Below are positions 1-8,525 of a stretch of 41,891 nt of DNA, one piece after another (the stretch's first letter is position 1; every line of letters begins with the position of its first letter). Made by a program: the position numbers and the translations under genes. Origin of the DNA: Solobacterium sp. (GTDB lineage: Bacteria > Bacillota_I > Bacilli_A > Erysipelotrichales > Erysipelotrichaceae); contig JAFUGM010000026.1 in the NCBI GenBank assembly GCA_017469355.1, positions 1 through 41,891 of the forward strand, given 5' to 3'. A model generated the notes under the pieces. That model was not told the DNA's origin. It did not search any database and was given only the letters and a program-made list of their open reading frames with translations.

Positions 1-145
1 AAACCCACCCATCGGCGGGATTAGTATCAGATTCTGAAGGAGTAAACGCAACTGGAAGTTCCTGAAGACTAAATTCAACTTCGCCTGCCCTGAAGTGGAA
101 TTTACTTTTCCACTTCAGCGTACAGAAAAAGGTTAATTTTGGGTA
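1..145. other. Unassigned window edge
   Basis: No gene could be assigned here. One plus-strand frame is open from the edge to a TGA at 63-65 and could be the last 20 codons of a gene that starts outside the window, but I do not recognise the residues. A perfect 11-bp inverted repeat follows at 90-118. Beyond it the sequence leads into the tRNA promoter. Confidence 0.3.
90..118. other. Hairpin upstream of the tRNA operon
   Basis: Arms CTGAAGTGGAA (90-100) and TTCCACTTCAG (108-118) are perfectly complementary around a 7-nt loop. No T-tract follows on either strand, so this is not a canonical intrinsic terminator. It may mark the end of a gene beyond the left edge of the window. Confidence 0.4.
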
Positions 146-175
146 TTGACCATCTTGAAAATCGTGTGGTATATT
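146..175 (+). promoter_or_regulatory. Promoter of the tRNA operon
   Basis: A -35 box TTGACC (146-151) and a -10 box TATATT (170-175) are separated by 18 nt. Transcription would start about 30 nt before the first tRNA, which fits a stable-RNA promoter. Confidence 0.65.
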
Positions 176-214
176 AGGTAAGCACTGTTGAAGAGAACAT
201 GCGCTTGGCAGAGT

Positions 215-305
215 GAAGCAGTACTCAAGAGGCCGAAGAGGTGCCCCTGCTAAGGGCATAGGTCGGGCAACCGGCGCGAGGGTTCAAATCCCTCCTGCTT
301 CGCCA
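215..305 (+). tRNA. tRNA-Ser (anticodon GCU)
   Basis: The acceptor arm GAAGCAG pairs with CTGCTTC, followed by discriminator G and an encoded CCA. The anticodon stem TGCCC/GGGCA encloses the loop CTGCTAA, giving anticodon GCT, which reads AGC/AGU. The long variable arm and 91-nt length are typical of a class II serine tRNA. It is the first gene of a three-tRNA operon. Confidence 0.95.
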
Positions 306-311
306 TTCTGT

Positions 312-387
312 GGTTCCGTGGTGTAGTGGCTAACATGCCTCCCTGTCACGGAGGAGATCGCGAGTTCGATCCTCGTCGGAACCGCCA
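312..387 (+). tRNA. tRNA-Asp (anticodon GUC)
   Basis: The acceptor arm GGTTCCG pairs with CGGAACC, followed by discriminator G and an encoded CCA. The anticodon stem CCTCC/GGAGG encloses CTGTCAC, giving anticodon GTC. The T-loop GTTCGATCC is intact. It lies six nucleotides after tRNA-Ser. Confidence 0.95.
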
Positions 388-390
388 TAT

Positions 391-461
391 GCGAACGTAG
401 TTCAATGGTAGAACGCCACCTTGCCAAGGTGGACACGGGGGTCCGATTCCCCTCGTTCGCT
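391..461 (+). tRNA. tRNA-Gly (anticodon GCC)
   Basis: The acceptor arm GCGAACG pairs with CGTTCGC, followed by discriminator T. The anticodon stem CCACC/GGTGG encloses TTGCCAA, giving anticodon GCC. Unlike the two tRNAs before it, the sequence continues CCT, so the terminal CCA is not fully encoded and must be completed by CCA-adding enzyme. The terminator follows directly. Confidence 0.94.
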
Positions 462-469
462 CCTAAGGA

Positions 470-496
470 AAAACCTGTGGATTCCACAGGTTTTTT
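470..496. terminator. Bidirectional terminator between convergent operons
   Basis: The stem ACCTGTGG/CCACAGGT has a 3-nt loop, with T6 on the plus side and T5 on the minus side. It can end both the tRNA transcript and the converging transcript whose last gene stops at 511. Confidence 0.85.
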
Positions 497-510
497 CATG
501 TCTGAACTAA

Positions 511-1413
511 CTAATCGAGTGTGATCAAAGATGGATCTGTGATCAGCCGCATTGCACAATGACCATTGGTGATCGGATCTGCCAGATACAGTTGTGTTTG
601 ACTGGCAGAAGATGTGTATACAAAGGGAAATGGGGTGTTTGTCGCAACACCATAATTTCCCTTACGATCCAGAACGATCAACGAAATCGGCTGAATATCA
701 CTTCTTACCTTTGTCAGTCGATACAGATATACATTAAGGGCACACTCGGCAGCGGTCTGGGCATCCATCCCCTGCTTGAGATTCATACATGCCTGAAAGC
801 TCAATACACCCCGCATGATTTCTTCGCCAACTCCGGTACAGGCGGCAGCCCCAACTTCGGAATCCGCATAGAACCCGCTGCCAATGATGGGAGAATCACC
901 AATCCGGCCAGGCGTTTTCTTAAAAAGACCAGACGTACTTACTGCAGCGCAGAGTCGGTTCATTTCATCCTGTGCCAGAACACACACGGTATCATGACTG
1001 TCTTCTGCGTTAGATTCTTTCCATTTGTTCATGGAAGATTCCGTACGATTGTCACGCGTTTCATATCCATGCGCTAATGCATAGCGATATGCCCCTTCGC
1101 CAACCAGAACATTATTCAATGGTTCCTTGCTTAAGCCATAAGCTACAGCCACCGGTGAGGCAATTCCTTCCAGTGCGCCAACCGCACCATATTGAAGCGT
1201 ATCGCCATCCATAAATGCCGCATCCAATGTCACATGACCTTCCCGATCCGGAAGTCCGCCTCTTCCAACAGAAGTAACTAACGGTTCATCCTCTGCCATC
1301 TGGACGGCCTTGATTACCGCATCTGCGGCAGAACAGCCCGCTCCCAGCATGGCGGCTGCGGACTCATTCCCTTCTAAGGACAGTTTCCAGGTCGAAAGTA
1401 TTGCCCAGCTCAT
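511..1413 (-). CDS. Glycosylasparaginase-type Ntn hydrolase (asparaginase 2 family)
   Basis: A 300-residue protein that looks like a full-length N4-(beta-N-acetylglucosaminyl)-L-asparaginase, a threonine Ntn hydrolase that self-cleaves into two chains and hydrolyses Asn side-chain amides. The N-terminal blocks SVGRGGLPDREG and LDAAFMDG are family hallmarks. The HDTV motif places the autocatalytic nucleophile at Thr142, and GRIGDSPIIGSGFYAD follows in the beta chain. No signal peptide is visible, so it should be cytoplasmic. It starts 5 nt after the MurF-like gene stop without a clear Shine-Dalgarno site, so translational coupling is likely; it is the last gene of the operon. Family assignment is firm. 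Substrate (glyco-asparagine, beta-aspartyl peptide or asparagine) is not decided by the sequence. Confidence 0.88.
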   Translation of the reverse strand: MSWAILSTWKLSLEGNESAAAMLGAGCSAADAVIKAVQMAEDEPLVTSVGRGGLPDREGHVTLDAAFMDGDTLQYGAVGALEGIASPVAVAYGLSKEPLNNVLVGEGAYRYALAHGYETRDNRTESSMNKWKESNAEDSHDTVCVLAQDEMNRLCAAVSTSGLFKKTPGRIGDSPIIGSGFYADSEVGAAACTGVGEEIMRGVLSFQACMNLKQGMDAQTAAECALNVYLYRLTKVRSDIQPISLIVLDRKGNYGVATNTPFPFVYTSSASQTQLYLADPITNGHCAMRLITDPSLITLD

Positions 1414-1418
1414 AGGAA

Positions 1419-2990
1419 TTATCGATTAAATGCGTCGGGAAGATCATTCTCCAGAAGAATTGTATCTTCACCGCCGGTGATCTGATAGACAAGGTTAAAC
1501 GCTTCTACAACACGGTCCACTACCGTGACATGATCCATATCAAAACCAGAAAGCCGCAGTCCTTCATAAATCGGTTCCGTCTGATGCGAACCGACAAGAA
1601 TCACTTCATCTGCTTTCCCTTTCATCATTGCGCCAAATTCCCGGTTGACCGTTTCCTGACGGTCTCCCAGTTCAATCATTCCCGGTGTCACAACCACCCG
1701 TTTCCCCGGCATCATGGACAGCACTTCCAATGCCATGGCGGAGCCGCTTGGGTTAGAGTTAAACGCATCATCGATGAACATCCGTCCATTGATGATCCGC
1801 TGTTCCAGACGATGTTCTACCTGTTTCATCTGGCGGACACCCTTCCGAATGGATTCCCAGCTGATCTCAAGATGACGGGCCACCGCGATGGAACAGAGAA
1901 TATTGAGCACATTCAATTCTCCGAGAAGTTTTGTCTCCATGGGATGTTCTTCTCCCTGATATACAACGGTAAAGGTTGTGCCGGAGGGAGAATAGACAAT
2001 ATCCTTTGCGGTATAGTCCGCATCGGTATGAAGTCCATAAGTCGCTACCTGTACGGAAGACTGAATTGGATAATTGCGAATCAGTTCATTATCAAGATTG
2101 ATGACACCGAAGCCATCTTTGGGAAGAAGCTCGATTTCCTGCATCTTCTCCTTTGTGATGTTTTCCTGTGTTCCAAAGGTAGATAAGTGCTGGGGACCGA
2201 TGGAAGTCACAGCACCGATCGAAGGAGCTACGAAGTTCATCAGATAGGTAATGTCGCCAACGTGGTCAGCTCCCATCTCACATACAAATACCTGATGAAT
2301 CGGCTTCAACAGTTCTCTTACGGTACGGGTAATGCCCATTGGCGTATTATAACTGGCTGGGGTAATCAAGGTATTGTAATGTTCGGAAAGAATCGCACCC
2401 ATGATATTCTTCGTCGTGGTTTTTCCATAGGAACCGGTAATACCGATGGTGATCAGGCCATCATGTTCATTGAGAATCCGCTTTGCGTCATTCACATATC
2501 CCTGGTTCACCCGTTTTTCAATCGGGCCGGTAATCCAGGCCATCGGATAGATCAGAATCCATGGGCCAAAATAACATAATGCCAACATCAGCCAGAGGTT
2601 AAAGCGACGGAACCGATACAGCAGCCATAACTGAATCAGAAGATACAGAACAGCCATCACAAGAATCTGACGCTTGACCCGGTCACTGTAAACCAATGGT
2701 TTGATATAGGATGCCTTCCGCTCCCGAAGAATCAGAACAATCGAAAGCAGTAATCCGATGCCGATACATACCCATAGAACATGTTCCACAGATAGACGCA
2801 TACAGGACACCGCCACCGCAATAATCACAATCGTGGTAATCAGGGCCCGCTTTGCCCCACCTTCCACATTCTCCGAAATCCAGGAGGTATATCGTCCGAC
2901 TTCATAGCGGTTCTGCTGAAACATATGCAGGGCATGTTTTCCCGGCACAAGGCACGCAAGAATCACAATCAGGAAATAGATCACTTTCAT
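1419..2990 (-). CDS. murF: Membrane-anchored MurF-like Mur ligase
   Basis: A 523-residue ATP-dependent ligase. MurF adds D-Ala-D-Ala to UDP-MurNAc-tripeptide. The ATP-binding loop GITGSYGKTTTK lies at about 183-194, followed by Mur middle-domain blocks such as CEMGADHVGDI and a C-terminal domain with DDAFNSNPSG. Unlike the classical soluble enzyme of about 450 residues, the usual N-terminal uracil-binding domain is replaced by about 155 residues with four or five hydrophobic segments (around 2-16, 49-65, 70-88, 108-125 and 132-152), which should tether it to the membrane. The start overlaps the stop of the upstream hydrolase gene by ATGA. It could be the cell's MurF or a paralogue acting on another amino-acid acceptor; another murF elsewhere in the genome would favour the second. 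Confidence 0.8.
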   Translation of the reverse strand: MKVIYFLIVILACLVPGKHALHMFQQNRYEVGRYTSWISENVEGGAKRALITTIVIIAVAVSCMRLSVEHVLWVCIGIGLLLSIVLILRERKASYIKPLVYSDRVKRQILVMAVLYLLIQLWLLYRFRRFNLWLMLALCYFGPWILIYPMAWITGPIEKRVNQGYVNDAKRILNEHDGLITIGITGSYGKTTTKNIMGAILSEHYNTLITPASYNTPMGITRTVRELLKPIHQVFVCEMGADHVGDITYLMNFVAPSIGAVTSIGPQHLSTFGTQENITKEKMQEIELLPKDGFGVINLDNELIRNYPIQSSVQVATYGLHTDADYTAKDIVYSPSGTTFTVVYQGEEHPMETKLLGELNVLNILCSIAVARHLEISWESIRKGVRQMKQVEHRLEQRIINGRMFIDDAFNSNPSGSAMALEVLSMMPGKRVVVTPGMIELGDRQETVNREFGAMMKGKADEVILVGSHQTEPIYEGLRLSGFDMDHVTVVDRVVEAFNLVYQITGGEDTILLENDLPDAFNR

Positions 2991-3745
2991 ATACGGTCCT
3001 CCTTCAGAAATACATCGAGAACACGATTGAACCGATCTGCCTGATGCCAGTAGGCAAAATGGTCATCTCCCTCAAATACCGCAAGGCCCGCATCCGGCAG
3101 CAGCTGTTCCAGTTTTTTGCCCATCGCAAGCGGAACTGCCGCGTCAAATTCTCCCCATACCAGTAAAACCGGGCAATTCACGTCCTTTAAAAACGGTGTC
3201 ACATCGTCATTTACAACCTTCACAAATGTCTGACGCATCACCCCATGGGCATTACGATAATCTTCCGAACCAGAGCGGTCCTGAAGCTTTTCCAGCGCCT
3301 TATCCTGATGGGTTTTCTGCAGTACCCACTTCGCGGCTTTATATCCCTTGACCTTAAGGCTTACAGAAGAATTCTGTTCCGGCTTAATTCCAGCTGCCCC
3401 AGTCAACACCATTTTTCGTACTGGATTCTCCGCCGCATAGCGCAGCGCGCTGCGACAGCCAAAGGAATGACCGATCAGAATCGGTTCTTCGATTCTGTTA
3501 TGTCGAATGAACTCGGAAAGAAAGGATGTATATTCTTCCATTCCCCATGCGTCATGGGGCTCTTCGCTTTCTCCAAATCCTGGGAAATCCAGATTCCAGA
3601 CAGAAAATGATGGCGAAAGATGCCGTTCAATCGCTGACATCATTTCCATATTCTGTCCCCATCCATGAAGGAGTACCACATCCCTTCCGCTTCCGCTATG
3701 ACGGAATGCGGTCTGGACTCCATTAATTTCCTGTTTCTCGCTCAT
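2987..3745 (-). CDS. Alpha/beta hydrolase fold protein
   Basis: A 252-residue alpha/beta hydrolase. The oxyanion block VVLLHGWGQN comes near residue 25, the nucleophile elbow GHSFG near 93, the acid in VWGEFDAAVP, and the catalytic His in GDDHFAYWH. The triad is therefore complete. The substrate is unknown; the size and motifs fit esterases or C-C bond hydrolases of the MhpC type. It has no signal peptide. It overlaps the MurF-like gene by ATGA, so the two products should be made together. A possible weak promoter lies between it and the histidine kinase gene. Confidence 0.82.
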   Translation of the reverse strand: MSEKQEINGVQTAFRHSGSGRDVVLLHGWGQNMEMMSAIERHLSPSFSVWNLDFPGFGESEEPHDAWGMEEYTSFLSEFIRHNRIEEPILIGHSFGCRSALRYAAENPVRKMVLTGAAGIKPEQNSSVSLKVKGYKAAKWVLQKTHQDKALEKLQDRSGSEDYRNAHGVMRQTFVKVVNDDVTPFLKDVNCPVLLVWGEFDAAVPLAMGKKLEQLLPDAGLAVFEGDDHFAYWHQADRFNRVLDVFLKEDRI

Positions 3746-3755
3746 AACCGTGTCT

Positions 3756-3784
3756 ATTTTACAAAACCCTGCATGTTTCGTTAA
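3756..3784 (-). promoter_or_regulatory. Possible promoter of the hydrolase-MurF-like operon
   Basis: TTAACG (3779-3784) and TAAAAT (3756-3761) are spaced by 17 nt on the minus strand. The -35 box overlaps the stop codon of the histidine kinase gene. The match is moderate, and read-through from the two-component operon is equally possible. Confidence 0.35.
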
Positions 3785-5247
3785 GAAGGATTGTTCTTCT
3801 TTTCACTTTTTTCCTGACGCTCCATCTTTCGGAGTTCTTTGGCCTTTTCCCGTTCCTTGTTTTTCTTCTCCTTCTGGATTGCCCGAATTTCCTTCTTATC
3901 CAGTTCCTTGAAGATACGGAAACATACTCCATCCGCAAGGTTTTCCGCACTGATCCGATAACCATAGGTGGTTACGATCTTATAGACAATGGACAGGCCC
4001 AGGCCGAACTGCCCATCCGTCCCCTTTTCATAGGGACGGAACAGTTTCTCCAGACGGTCCTTTTCGATCTTGGAGCCATCATTGATGACTTTCAGTTCTC
4101 CTGGATGAAGTTCAATTCGAATTGTTGAGGTCGCATAACGAAGCGCATTATCGACAAGGTTTTCCACAACGATACGCCAGGGATCCTCATCACCATGGAA
4201 CCGCACACCGCGCTCGGTATCCCGCTCAAAGGTAATATCAGGACGAATGACCTTCAGTGATAACAACGCTTTTTCAATGACGTCATACATCTCCAGGGTA
4301 TCCCCCTCCGGACAGTCATCCAGCAGATAGTCCATCTTATTTAATGCGATCAGAGAACGCACCTTCTTATCCAGCCGATCCGCATGTTCGATGATGACAT
4401 CAATGGATTTTTCGAGCGTACCGTAGGGATAAATACCATCCTTGATGGATTCCCCATAGCTTCGTATCGTTGCGATGGGCGTCTTCAGGTCATGGGAGAT
4501 ATTCTGAATCATCTCCTGCTTTTCCCGGTTCTGTTTCTGTAACTGCGCTTCCATGTCAATTAACGCATCTGCCACCTGACCGATCTCATCCTGGCGGTCA
4601 ATTGTGAGTTCTGCCGGCTCATCATTTTTGATTTTCGTAATATATGCCTTGATCAGATTTAATGGATAAATAATCGTTGTAACCCAGACGGTAAGAATCA
4701 CGAAGAGTGCGATGGCGACCATCATATTCGCATTGACAATATTATTGACTAACAGAGAACGGAACTGCGCTTCTGCCTGGGCAGACATCATGGAAATCAG
4801 ATAGTCACCATTCTCCATCTGTGAGATGGTATACAGTACACCAGAAGAAGCGTTCTCTGGGAGGAAGGAAAAGTCCTGCAGTTCCCTGCCCGTCGTGATG
4901 GCATTTCTGCGGATTTCCGACTTTACCTCATCCCGCATCAGGTCTTCTTCACTTGCGCCATAGTAAGTAAAAGTGTCTGCCTCCGCATCATAAACAACCT
5001 GAATGATCCGGGTATCCTTTTCTTCAAAGGAAGATGGGAAGTCCAACGCTTCATTCGACACATAAAGTTCGGAACGGATATGAGCCTCATGTAAGGTTCG
5101 AAACATTTCCGAAGAAGTAAATTCATTAATTCCGGGAGAGAGGAACGCAAAAATGAATATCGTAAGCGACGATATTACGAGAAACAGAATTGAAAGCAGC
5201 TGCTGAGAAAGCGAGAGTTCCCGCAGCCATAAGCGCATCCGTTTCAT
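3781..5247 (-). CDS. Sensor histidine kinase (HAMP-HisKA-HATPase)
   Basis: A 488-residue membrane kinase of a two-component system. A first transmembrane helix lies near 14-38, an extracytoplasmic sensor domain at about 40-170, a second helix at about 173-195, then a HAMP linker. The H-box NISHDLKTPIA carries phospho-acceptor His252. The N box (ENLVDNALRYA) and G2 box (GQFGLGLSIV) of the ATPase domain are intact. The last 35 residues are a charged Lys/Glu/Arg tail predicted to be helical, not usual for the family. Its ATG shares one base with the response regulator stop (TGATG), so the pair is coupled. The signal sensed cannot be read from the sequence. Confidence 0.93.
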   Translation of the reverse strand: MKRMRLWLRELSLSQQLLSILFLVISSLTIFIFAFLSPGINEFTSSEMFRTLHEAHIRSELYVSNEALDFPSSFEEKDTRIIQVVYDAEADTFTYYGASEEDLMRDEVKSEIRRNAITTGRELQDFSFLPENASSGVLYTISQMENGDYLISMMSAQAEAQFRSLLVNNIVNANMMVAIALFVILTVWVTTIIYPLNLIKAYITKIKNDEPAELTIDRQDEIGQVADALIDMEAQLQKQNREKQEMIQNISHDLKTPIATIRSYGESIKDGIYPYGTLEKSIDVIIEHADRLDKKVRSLIALNKMDYLLDDCPEGDTLEMYDVIEKALLSLKVIRPDITFERDTERGVRFHGDEDPWRIVVENLVDNALRYATSTIRIELHPGELKVINDGSKIEKDRLEKLFRPYEKGTDGQFGLGLSIVYKIVTTYGYRISAENLADGVCFRIFKELDKKEIRAIQKEKKNKEREKAKELRKMERQEKSEKKNNPS

Positions 5248-5909
5248 CAGCCGAGACGGTATCCAAATCCGTAAATTGTATGAATATTCAGATCCGGAAG
5301 CTTCTTGCGAAGACGACGCATCGTATCATCGACGACACGGTCACTTCCGTAGTAATTGGTTTCCCAAACCTGTTCGAGAATCTGTTCCCGGGAGAATGCA
5401 GTACCGGTATTCTTCACAAACAGCATTAACAGTTCATATTCCTTGGTGGAGAGATCAATCGGATTCCCGTTGGAATCGGTCACTACACGTTTGGAATCAT
5501 CAATGGTATAGCCATTGGCAGTAATCGTTTCATTATCATTGCGATAGGTGCGCCGAATGATATTGTTTACCCGAAGCACCAGTTCCTTGGGTGAAAACGG
5601 CTTGGTGATGTAATCATCACTTCCCTTTTCCAGTCCGATAATGCGGTCAAATTCCTTGTCACGTGCCGACATGAAAATTACCGGCACATTGGGATTCTTC
5701 TGCCGGATTTCCTCAATCAGATCAAACCCGGACTTATCTCCCAGCATAATATCTAAAATCCAGAGATGAACGTCATCGTCACCTGTATGAACATACGCCT
5801 CATCAAAGGTCAGATATGCACGAACCTCATATCCTTCCTTCTCAAGATATCTTCGTACGAGCTCATTCAGATCCCGTTCGTCTTCCACGATACTGATTAC
5901 GCGTTTCAT
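5247..5909 (-). CDS. OmpR/PhoB-family response regulator
   Basis: A 220-residue regulator with an N-terminal receiver domain (acidic pocket ED/ER at 9-12, phospho-acceptor Asp53 in LDIMLGD, conserved Lys in YITKPF) and a C-terminal winged-helix domain ending in YGFGYRLG. I chose the ATG at 5909, preceded by GGGG and starting MKRVISIVEDE as receiver domains do; a GTG eight codons upstream would add an unrelated leader. It is the first gene of the pair with the kinase and lies just after the terminator of the flavodoxin-like gene. Targets are unknown; the kinase and hydrolase-MurF-like genes downstream are candidates. Confidence 0.93.
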   Translation of the reverse strand: MKRVISIVEDERDLNELVRRYLEKEGYEVRAYLTFDEAYVHTGDDDVHLWILDIMLGDKSGFDLIEEIRQKNPNVPVIFMSARDKEFDRIIGLEKGSDDYITKPFSPKELVLRVNNIIRRTYRNDNETITANGYTIDDSKRVVTDSNGNPIDLSTKEYELLMLFVKNTGTAFSREQILEQVWETNYYGSDRVVDDTMRRLRKKLPDLNIHTIYGFGYRLG

Positions 5910-5952
5910 GACCCCAATTTTATCACAAAGCACTGGATGGAAACGTATTGGA

Positions 5953-5980
5953 TAAGAAAAGAGGGCGTGTATTACCCTCT
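5953..5980 (-). terminator. Terminator of the flavodoxin-like gene
   Basis: The stem AGAGGG/CCCTCT is followed by TTTCTT on the minus strand. The stop codon TAA (5972-5974) of the flavodoxin-like gene lies in the loop side of the hairpin. Confidence 0.6.
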
Positions 5981-6361
5981 GTACCTGGCGCCGAATTCCC
6001 TGGCGGCCTGAACTCTTCCATTGATATGTAACATATGCGCATAGAAGTAGTCCTCTTCCACCGGTATTCCTTTTTTCTTTAACTCTTTCTTCAATGCGAG
6101 AACGGTTCGTCTTGACCAGTTGGATGTTGTGAAAAGTACAACTTTTCCAACCAGTTCCGGACGCAGCTTCTCCGCATACGCACGCAGCTCCGGTGCCATG
6201 ATATTGGCATAGGGAGCGCCTCCCAGAAACAGAATGTCTACCGGCTCCTTCAGCTCCGCCTCATCCGCAATGGATACCGCAGATACCCCGACGCCTTCAG
6301 CGATCGATTCGGCAATTGTCTTTGTGTTGCCGAGTTTTGAATAATAACGTACTGCCTTCAT
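5972..6361 (-). CDS. Flavodoxin-like protein
   Basis: A 129-residue protein with the flavodoxin fold. The N-terminal phosphate-binding loop for FMN is visible in YYSKLGNTKTIAESIA, followed by the second-strand block LFLGGAPYANIMAP and a third near VVLFTTSNWSRRT. It probably binds FMN and moves electrons or acts as a small reductase. Length is slightly short for a long-chain flavodoxin but normal for this family. It has its own terminator downstream, and 78 nt without a convincing promoter separate it from the CMD-cupin gene. Confidence 0.78.
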   Translation of the reverse strand: MKAVRYYSKLGNTKTIAESIAEGVGVSAVSIADEAELKEPVDILFLGGAPYANIMAPELRAYAEKLRPELVGKVVLFTTSNWSRRTVLALKKELKKKGIPVEEDYFYAHMLHINGRVQAAREFGARYRG

Positions 6362-6439
6362 ATCATTTCTTCCCCTGCCTTCACTACTATCTAATCATGC
6401 CTGAATGGGAAAACGAATTGATATGCCCACACGCATGGC

Positions 6440-7195
6440 TCAGCCAAGACGGTTGTAGTCTTCCTCCGATACTGGCTCCAGCCATTCATTCGATCCATTC
6501 TCACCCGGAATCTCAAGCGCAAGATGGGAGAACCAGGAATCTGCGGCCGCCCCATGCCAGTGTTTTACTCCGGTTGGAATGTTGATTACGGTGCCAGGAA
6601 GAATCTCCTGGGGGTCCTTTCCCCATTCCTGATACCAGCCTCGGCCACCAACTCCGATCAACATCTGACCGCCGCCCTGATCCGCATGATGAATATGCCA
6701 GTTATTCCGGCAGCCTGGCTCAAAGGTCACATTAAAGACCGGAACCTGTTCCTTCGATACCTGCGCAAGGTAACTCTGACCAACAAAGAACTGGCCATAC
6801 GGATTCGGTTCACCAATCGGGAAGAAGATCGTATTCTGATACCGGTCTTTCTCACTGTATTCCGGCTCCATTTCATTCCAGATTTCCTTCGCAAGGCGGA
6901 ACACAGCCCATCCCTTTGGCCATCCGGTATACATTGTCACATGGGTTATCACCGCCACGATTTCCTCTTTTGTGACTCCGTTATTCTTCGCATTCTGCAG
7001 ATGATATCCAAGAGACGAATCCGTAATTCCCGATGCCATGAGTGCGGTTACCGTAAGAATACATTTTGTCTTGATATCCAAAGCTTCCGTATTCCACACT
7101 TCCCCAAACAGCACATCATCATTGAGATGCGCAAACATCGGCGCAAACTCGCCCAGCTGGTCTCTCCCAGCGGTCTGTACAATTTTCTTACTCAT
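6440..7195 (-). CDS. Carboxymuconolactone decarboxylase-cupin fusion protein
   Basis: A 251-residue two-domain protein. Residues 1-105 form a carboxymuconolactone decarboxylase (AhpD-like) helical domain with conserved blocks near CILTVTALMASG and EEIVAVITHVTMYTGWP. Residues 140-240 form a cupin with metal-binding HIHH, a downstream Gly-rich turn and PTGVKHWHG. The start was set at 7195 because the ATG overlaps the stop of the GNAT gene by ATGA and follows a GGGAGA site; the upstream in-frame extension lies inside the GNAT gene. Such fusions are often annotated as quinone or aldehyde-related detoxification enzymes, but the reaction is not established here. The domain call is firm; the function is not. 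Confidence 0.87.
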   Translation of the reverse strand: MSKKIVQTAGRDQLGEFAPMFAHLNDDVLFGEVWNTEALDIKTKCILTVTALMASGITDSSLGYHLQNAKNNGVTKEEIVAVITHVTMYTGWPKGWAVFRLAKEIWNEMEPEYSEKDRYQNTIFFPIGEPNPYGQFFVGQSYLAQVSKEQVPVFNVTFEPGCRNNWHIHHADQGGGQMLIGVGGRGWYQEWGKDPQEILPGTVINIPTGVKHWHGAAADSWFSHLALEIPGENGSNEWLEPVSEEDYNRLG

Positions 7196-7650
7196 GTCTC
7201 TCCCTCTCTTTCCTGGATCTGTTTTTCCATCCGGATACACCGGAATGTTTCGCCTTCAATCAGCGTATCGTCTGTAATCTGATATCCAAGCTGCTCATAA
7301 AACGCAGTCTTGTTTTCCCTGCTTTCCACAACCGCAGTATCACATCCAAGTTCTTTCGCCCAGGCCTCACATTCCTTCATCAGCTTCGTGCCGAGCCCCT
7401 GATGACGATACTCCGGAAGCACGACAACCCTTCCGATCATAGCCGTGGTTTCATTGAGGAGATACATCCGTGCAGTCGCAATCGGAAATTCATCTTCCAG
7501 CAGCAGTACATAGTTTGTGGAATCTCCATCCTGTTCATCAAATTCCTGGGCAAGTGAAATATGATGTTTTTTCGCCATTGCCTGAATCCGTACATAATAG
7601 GCCCCGGCACGCAGCGCCAGGGTATCTGCACGCACTGATCGAATCGTCAT
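7192..7650 (-). CDS. GNAT-family N-acetyltransferase
   Basis: A 152-residue single-domain acetyltransferase. The acetyl-CoA binding motif is seen in RVVVLPEYRHQGLGTKLM (near residue 76), with the following helix containing ENKTAFYEQLGYQ. The N-terminal 30 residues are typical of small GNAT proteins of the YjcF/ElaA-like kind. The acceptor substrate cannot be inferred. The gene overlaps both neighbours by ATGA, so it is translationally linked to the reductase upstream and the CMD-cupin protein downstream. Confidence 0.88.
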   Translation of the reverse strand: MTIRSVRADTLALRAGAYYVRIQAMAKKHHISLAQEFDEQDGDSTNYVLLLEDEFPIATARMYLLNETTAMIGRVVVLPEYRHQGLGTKLMKECEAWAKELGCDTAVVESRENKTAFYEQLGYQITDDTLIEGETFRCIRMEKQIQEREGET

Positions 7651-8525
7651 TTCAGTTCCTCCAAGGCATATTCAAACAGTTCATGAAGCCGCTTCATTTC
7701 TTCTGGTGCCTTCATCGCATGCGCATACATGAACCGCATTCCAAACGCACTTCGATACACCACACCAAGCCCGATTGCGGTAACCGTTGTCGGAAGAAGA
7801 CGCAGCGCATTCAGCTTTACAGGTGAAATAGTAACTCCGCTCTTTTGTAGTTGGTTCAGATTTTTCCGAATTGTTCCTGCGGTATGTTTCATCAAGGACC
7901 AGTCATGTCCTGCACGCATTGGCTCACTCGTATTGTAATACGCATCCGCCAGCGGCACCACCAATCCCAGGTGGCATAACTGCCAGGCATGCATATCAGA
8001 TACTGCGGCACAGGGAATTCCAGCCAAGCGAAATAACTGCTTCAGTCTGCGGATACGCGGCGTATATGATCCATCGATCTCGCCAAACGTCGTAGGCTGA
8101 ATCCAGCCTGGGGTAAACGCCGCATCCAGCACGCCATCACGGAATCCTCCTCCCGCTCCTGGAAAGGCAGGAAGAATGCGCCCCTTCCCGACGATTTCCT
8201 CCATTGCCTGATAAGAGTCCAGGGTATTTACCATAGGGCAGACGGTATCACTTCTGCAGGTGCGCAGTGCTTCTAATGCGGACCTTAACTGATACTCCTT
8301 CACTGCCACAAGTACAACATCATAGGTGGTATCGGGATCCGGTACTTCTCTTACAGGAATCCTGCAGGTATGAATGGTTCCATTCCGATAATAACGTAGC
8401 CCATTGGTACGCAGCTCTTCCAGTCGCTTACCTCGGGCGATCAGCGTCACCTCATGTCCGTGTTCAAATAACCGTTCCGCATACAGTGAACCGATCACTC
8501 CAGCCCCAAAGATCAACAGTTTCAT
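7647..8525 (-). CDS. Ketopantoate reductase family protein (ApbA/PanE)
   Basis: A 292-residue NADPH-dependent oxidoreductase of the ketopantoate reductase family. The Rossmann loop GAGVIG is at residues 7-12, and LVAVKEYQL carries the Lys that usually lies at the active site. The C-terminal helical domain is present. The conserved Asn-Gly of true PanE enzymes appears altered (VNTLDS), and no other pantothenate gene is nearby, so it may reduce a different 2-oxoacid. Its start overlaps the stop of a possible 46-codon ORF by ATGA. It is first or second in a four-gene run with the GNAT and CMD-cupin genes. Confidence 0.82.
   Translation of the reverse strand: MKLLIFGAGVIGSLYAERLFEHGHEVTLIARGKRLEELRTNGLRYYRNGTIHTCRIPVREVPDPDTTYDVVLVAVKEYQLRSALEALRTCRSDTVCPMVNTLDSYQAMEEIVGKGRILPAFPGAGGGFRDGVLDAAFTPGWIQPTTFGEIDGSYTPRIRRLKQLFRLAGIPCAAVSDMHAWQLCHLGLVVPLADAYYNTSEPMRAGHDWSLMKHTAGTIRKNLNQLQKSGVTISPVKLNALRLLPTTVTAIGLGVVYRSAFGMRFMYAHAMKAPEEMKRLHELFEYALEELK

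Noticed and set aside
284-559. Reverse frame across the tRNA genes
   Set aside because: It is entirely made of tRNA sequence and the terminator; not a gene.
6524-7282. 252-codon plus-strand frame opposite the CMD-cupin gene
   Set aside because: It is a shadow of a gene with clear cupin and CMD motifs and ATGA linkage on the minus strand.
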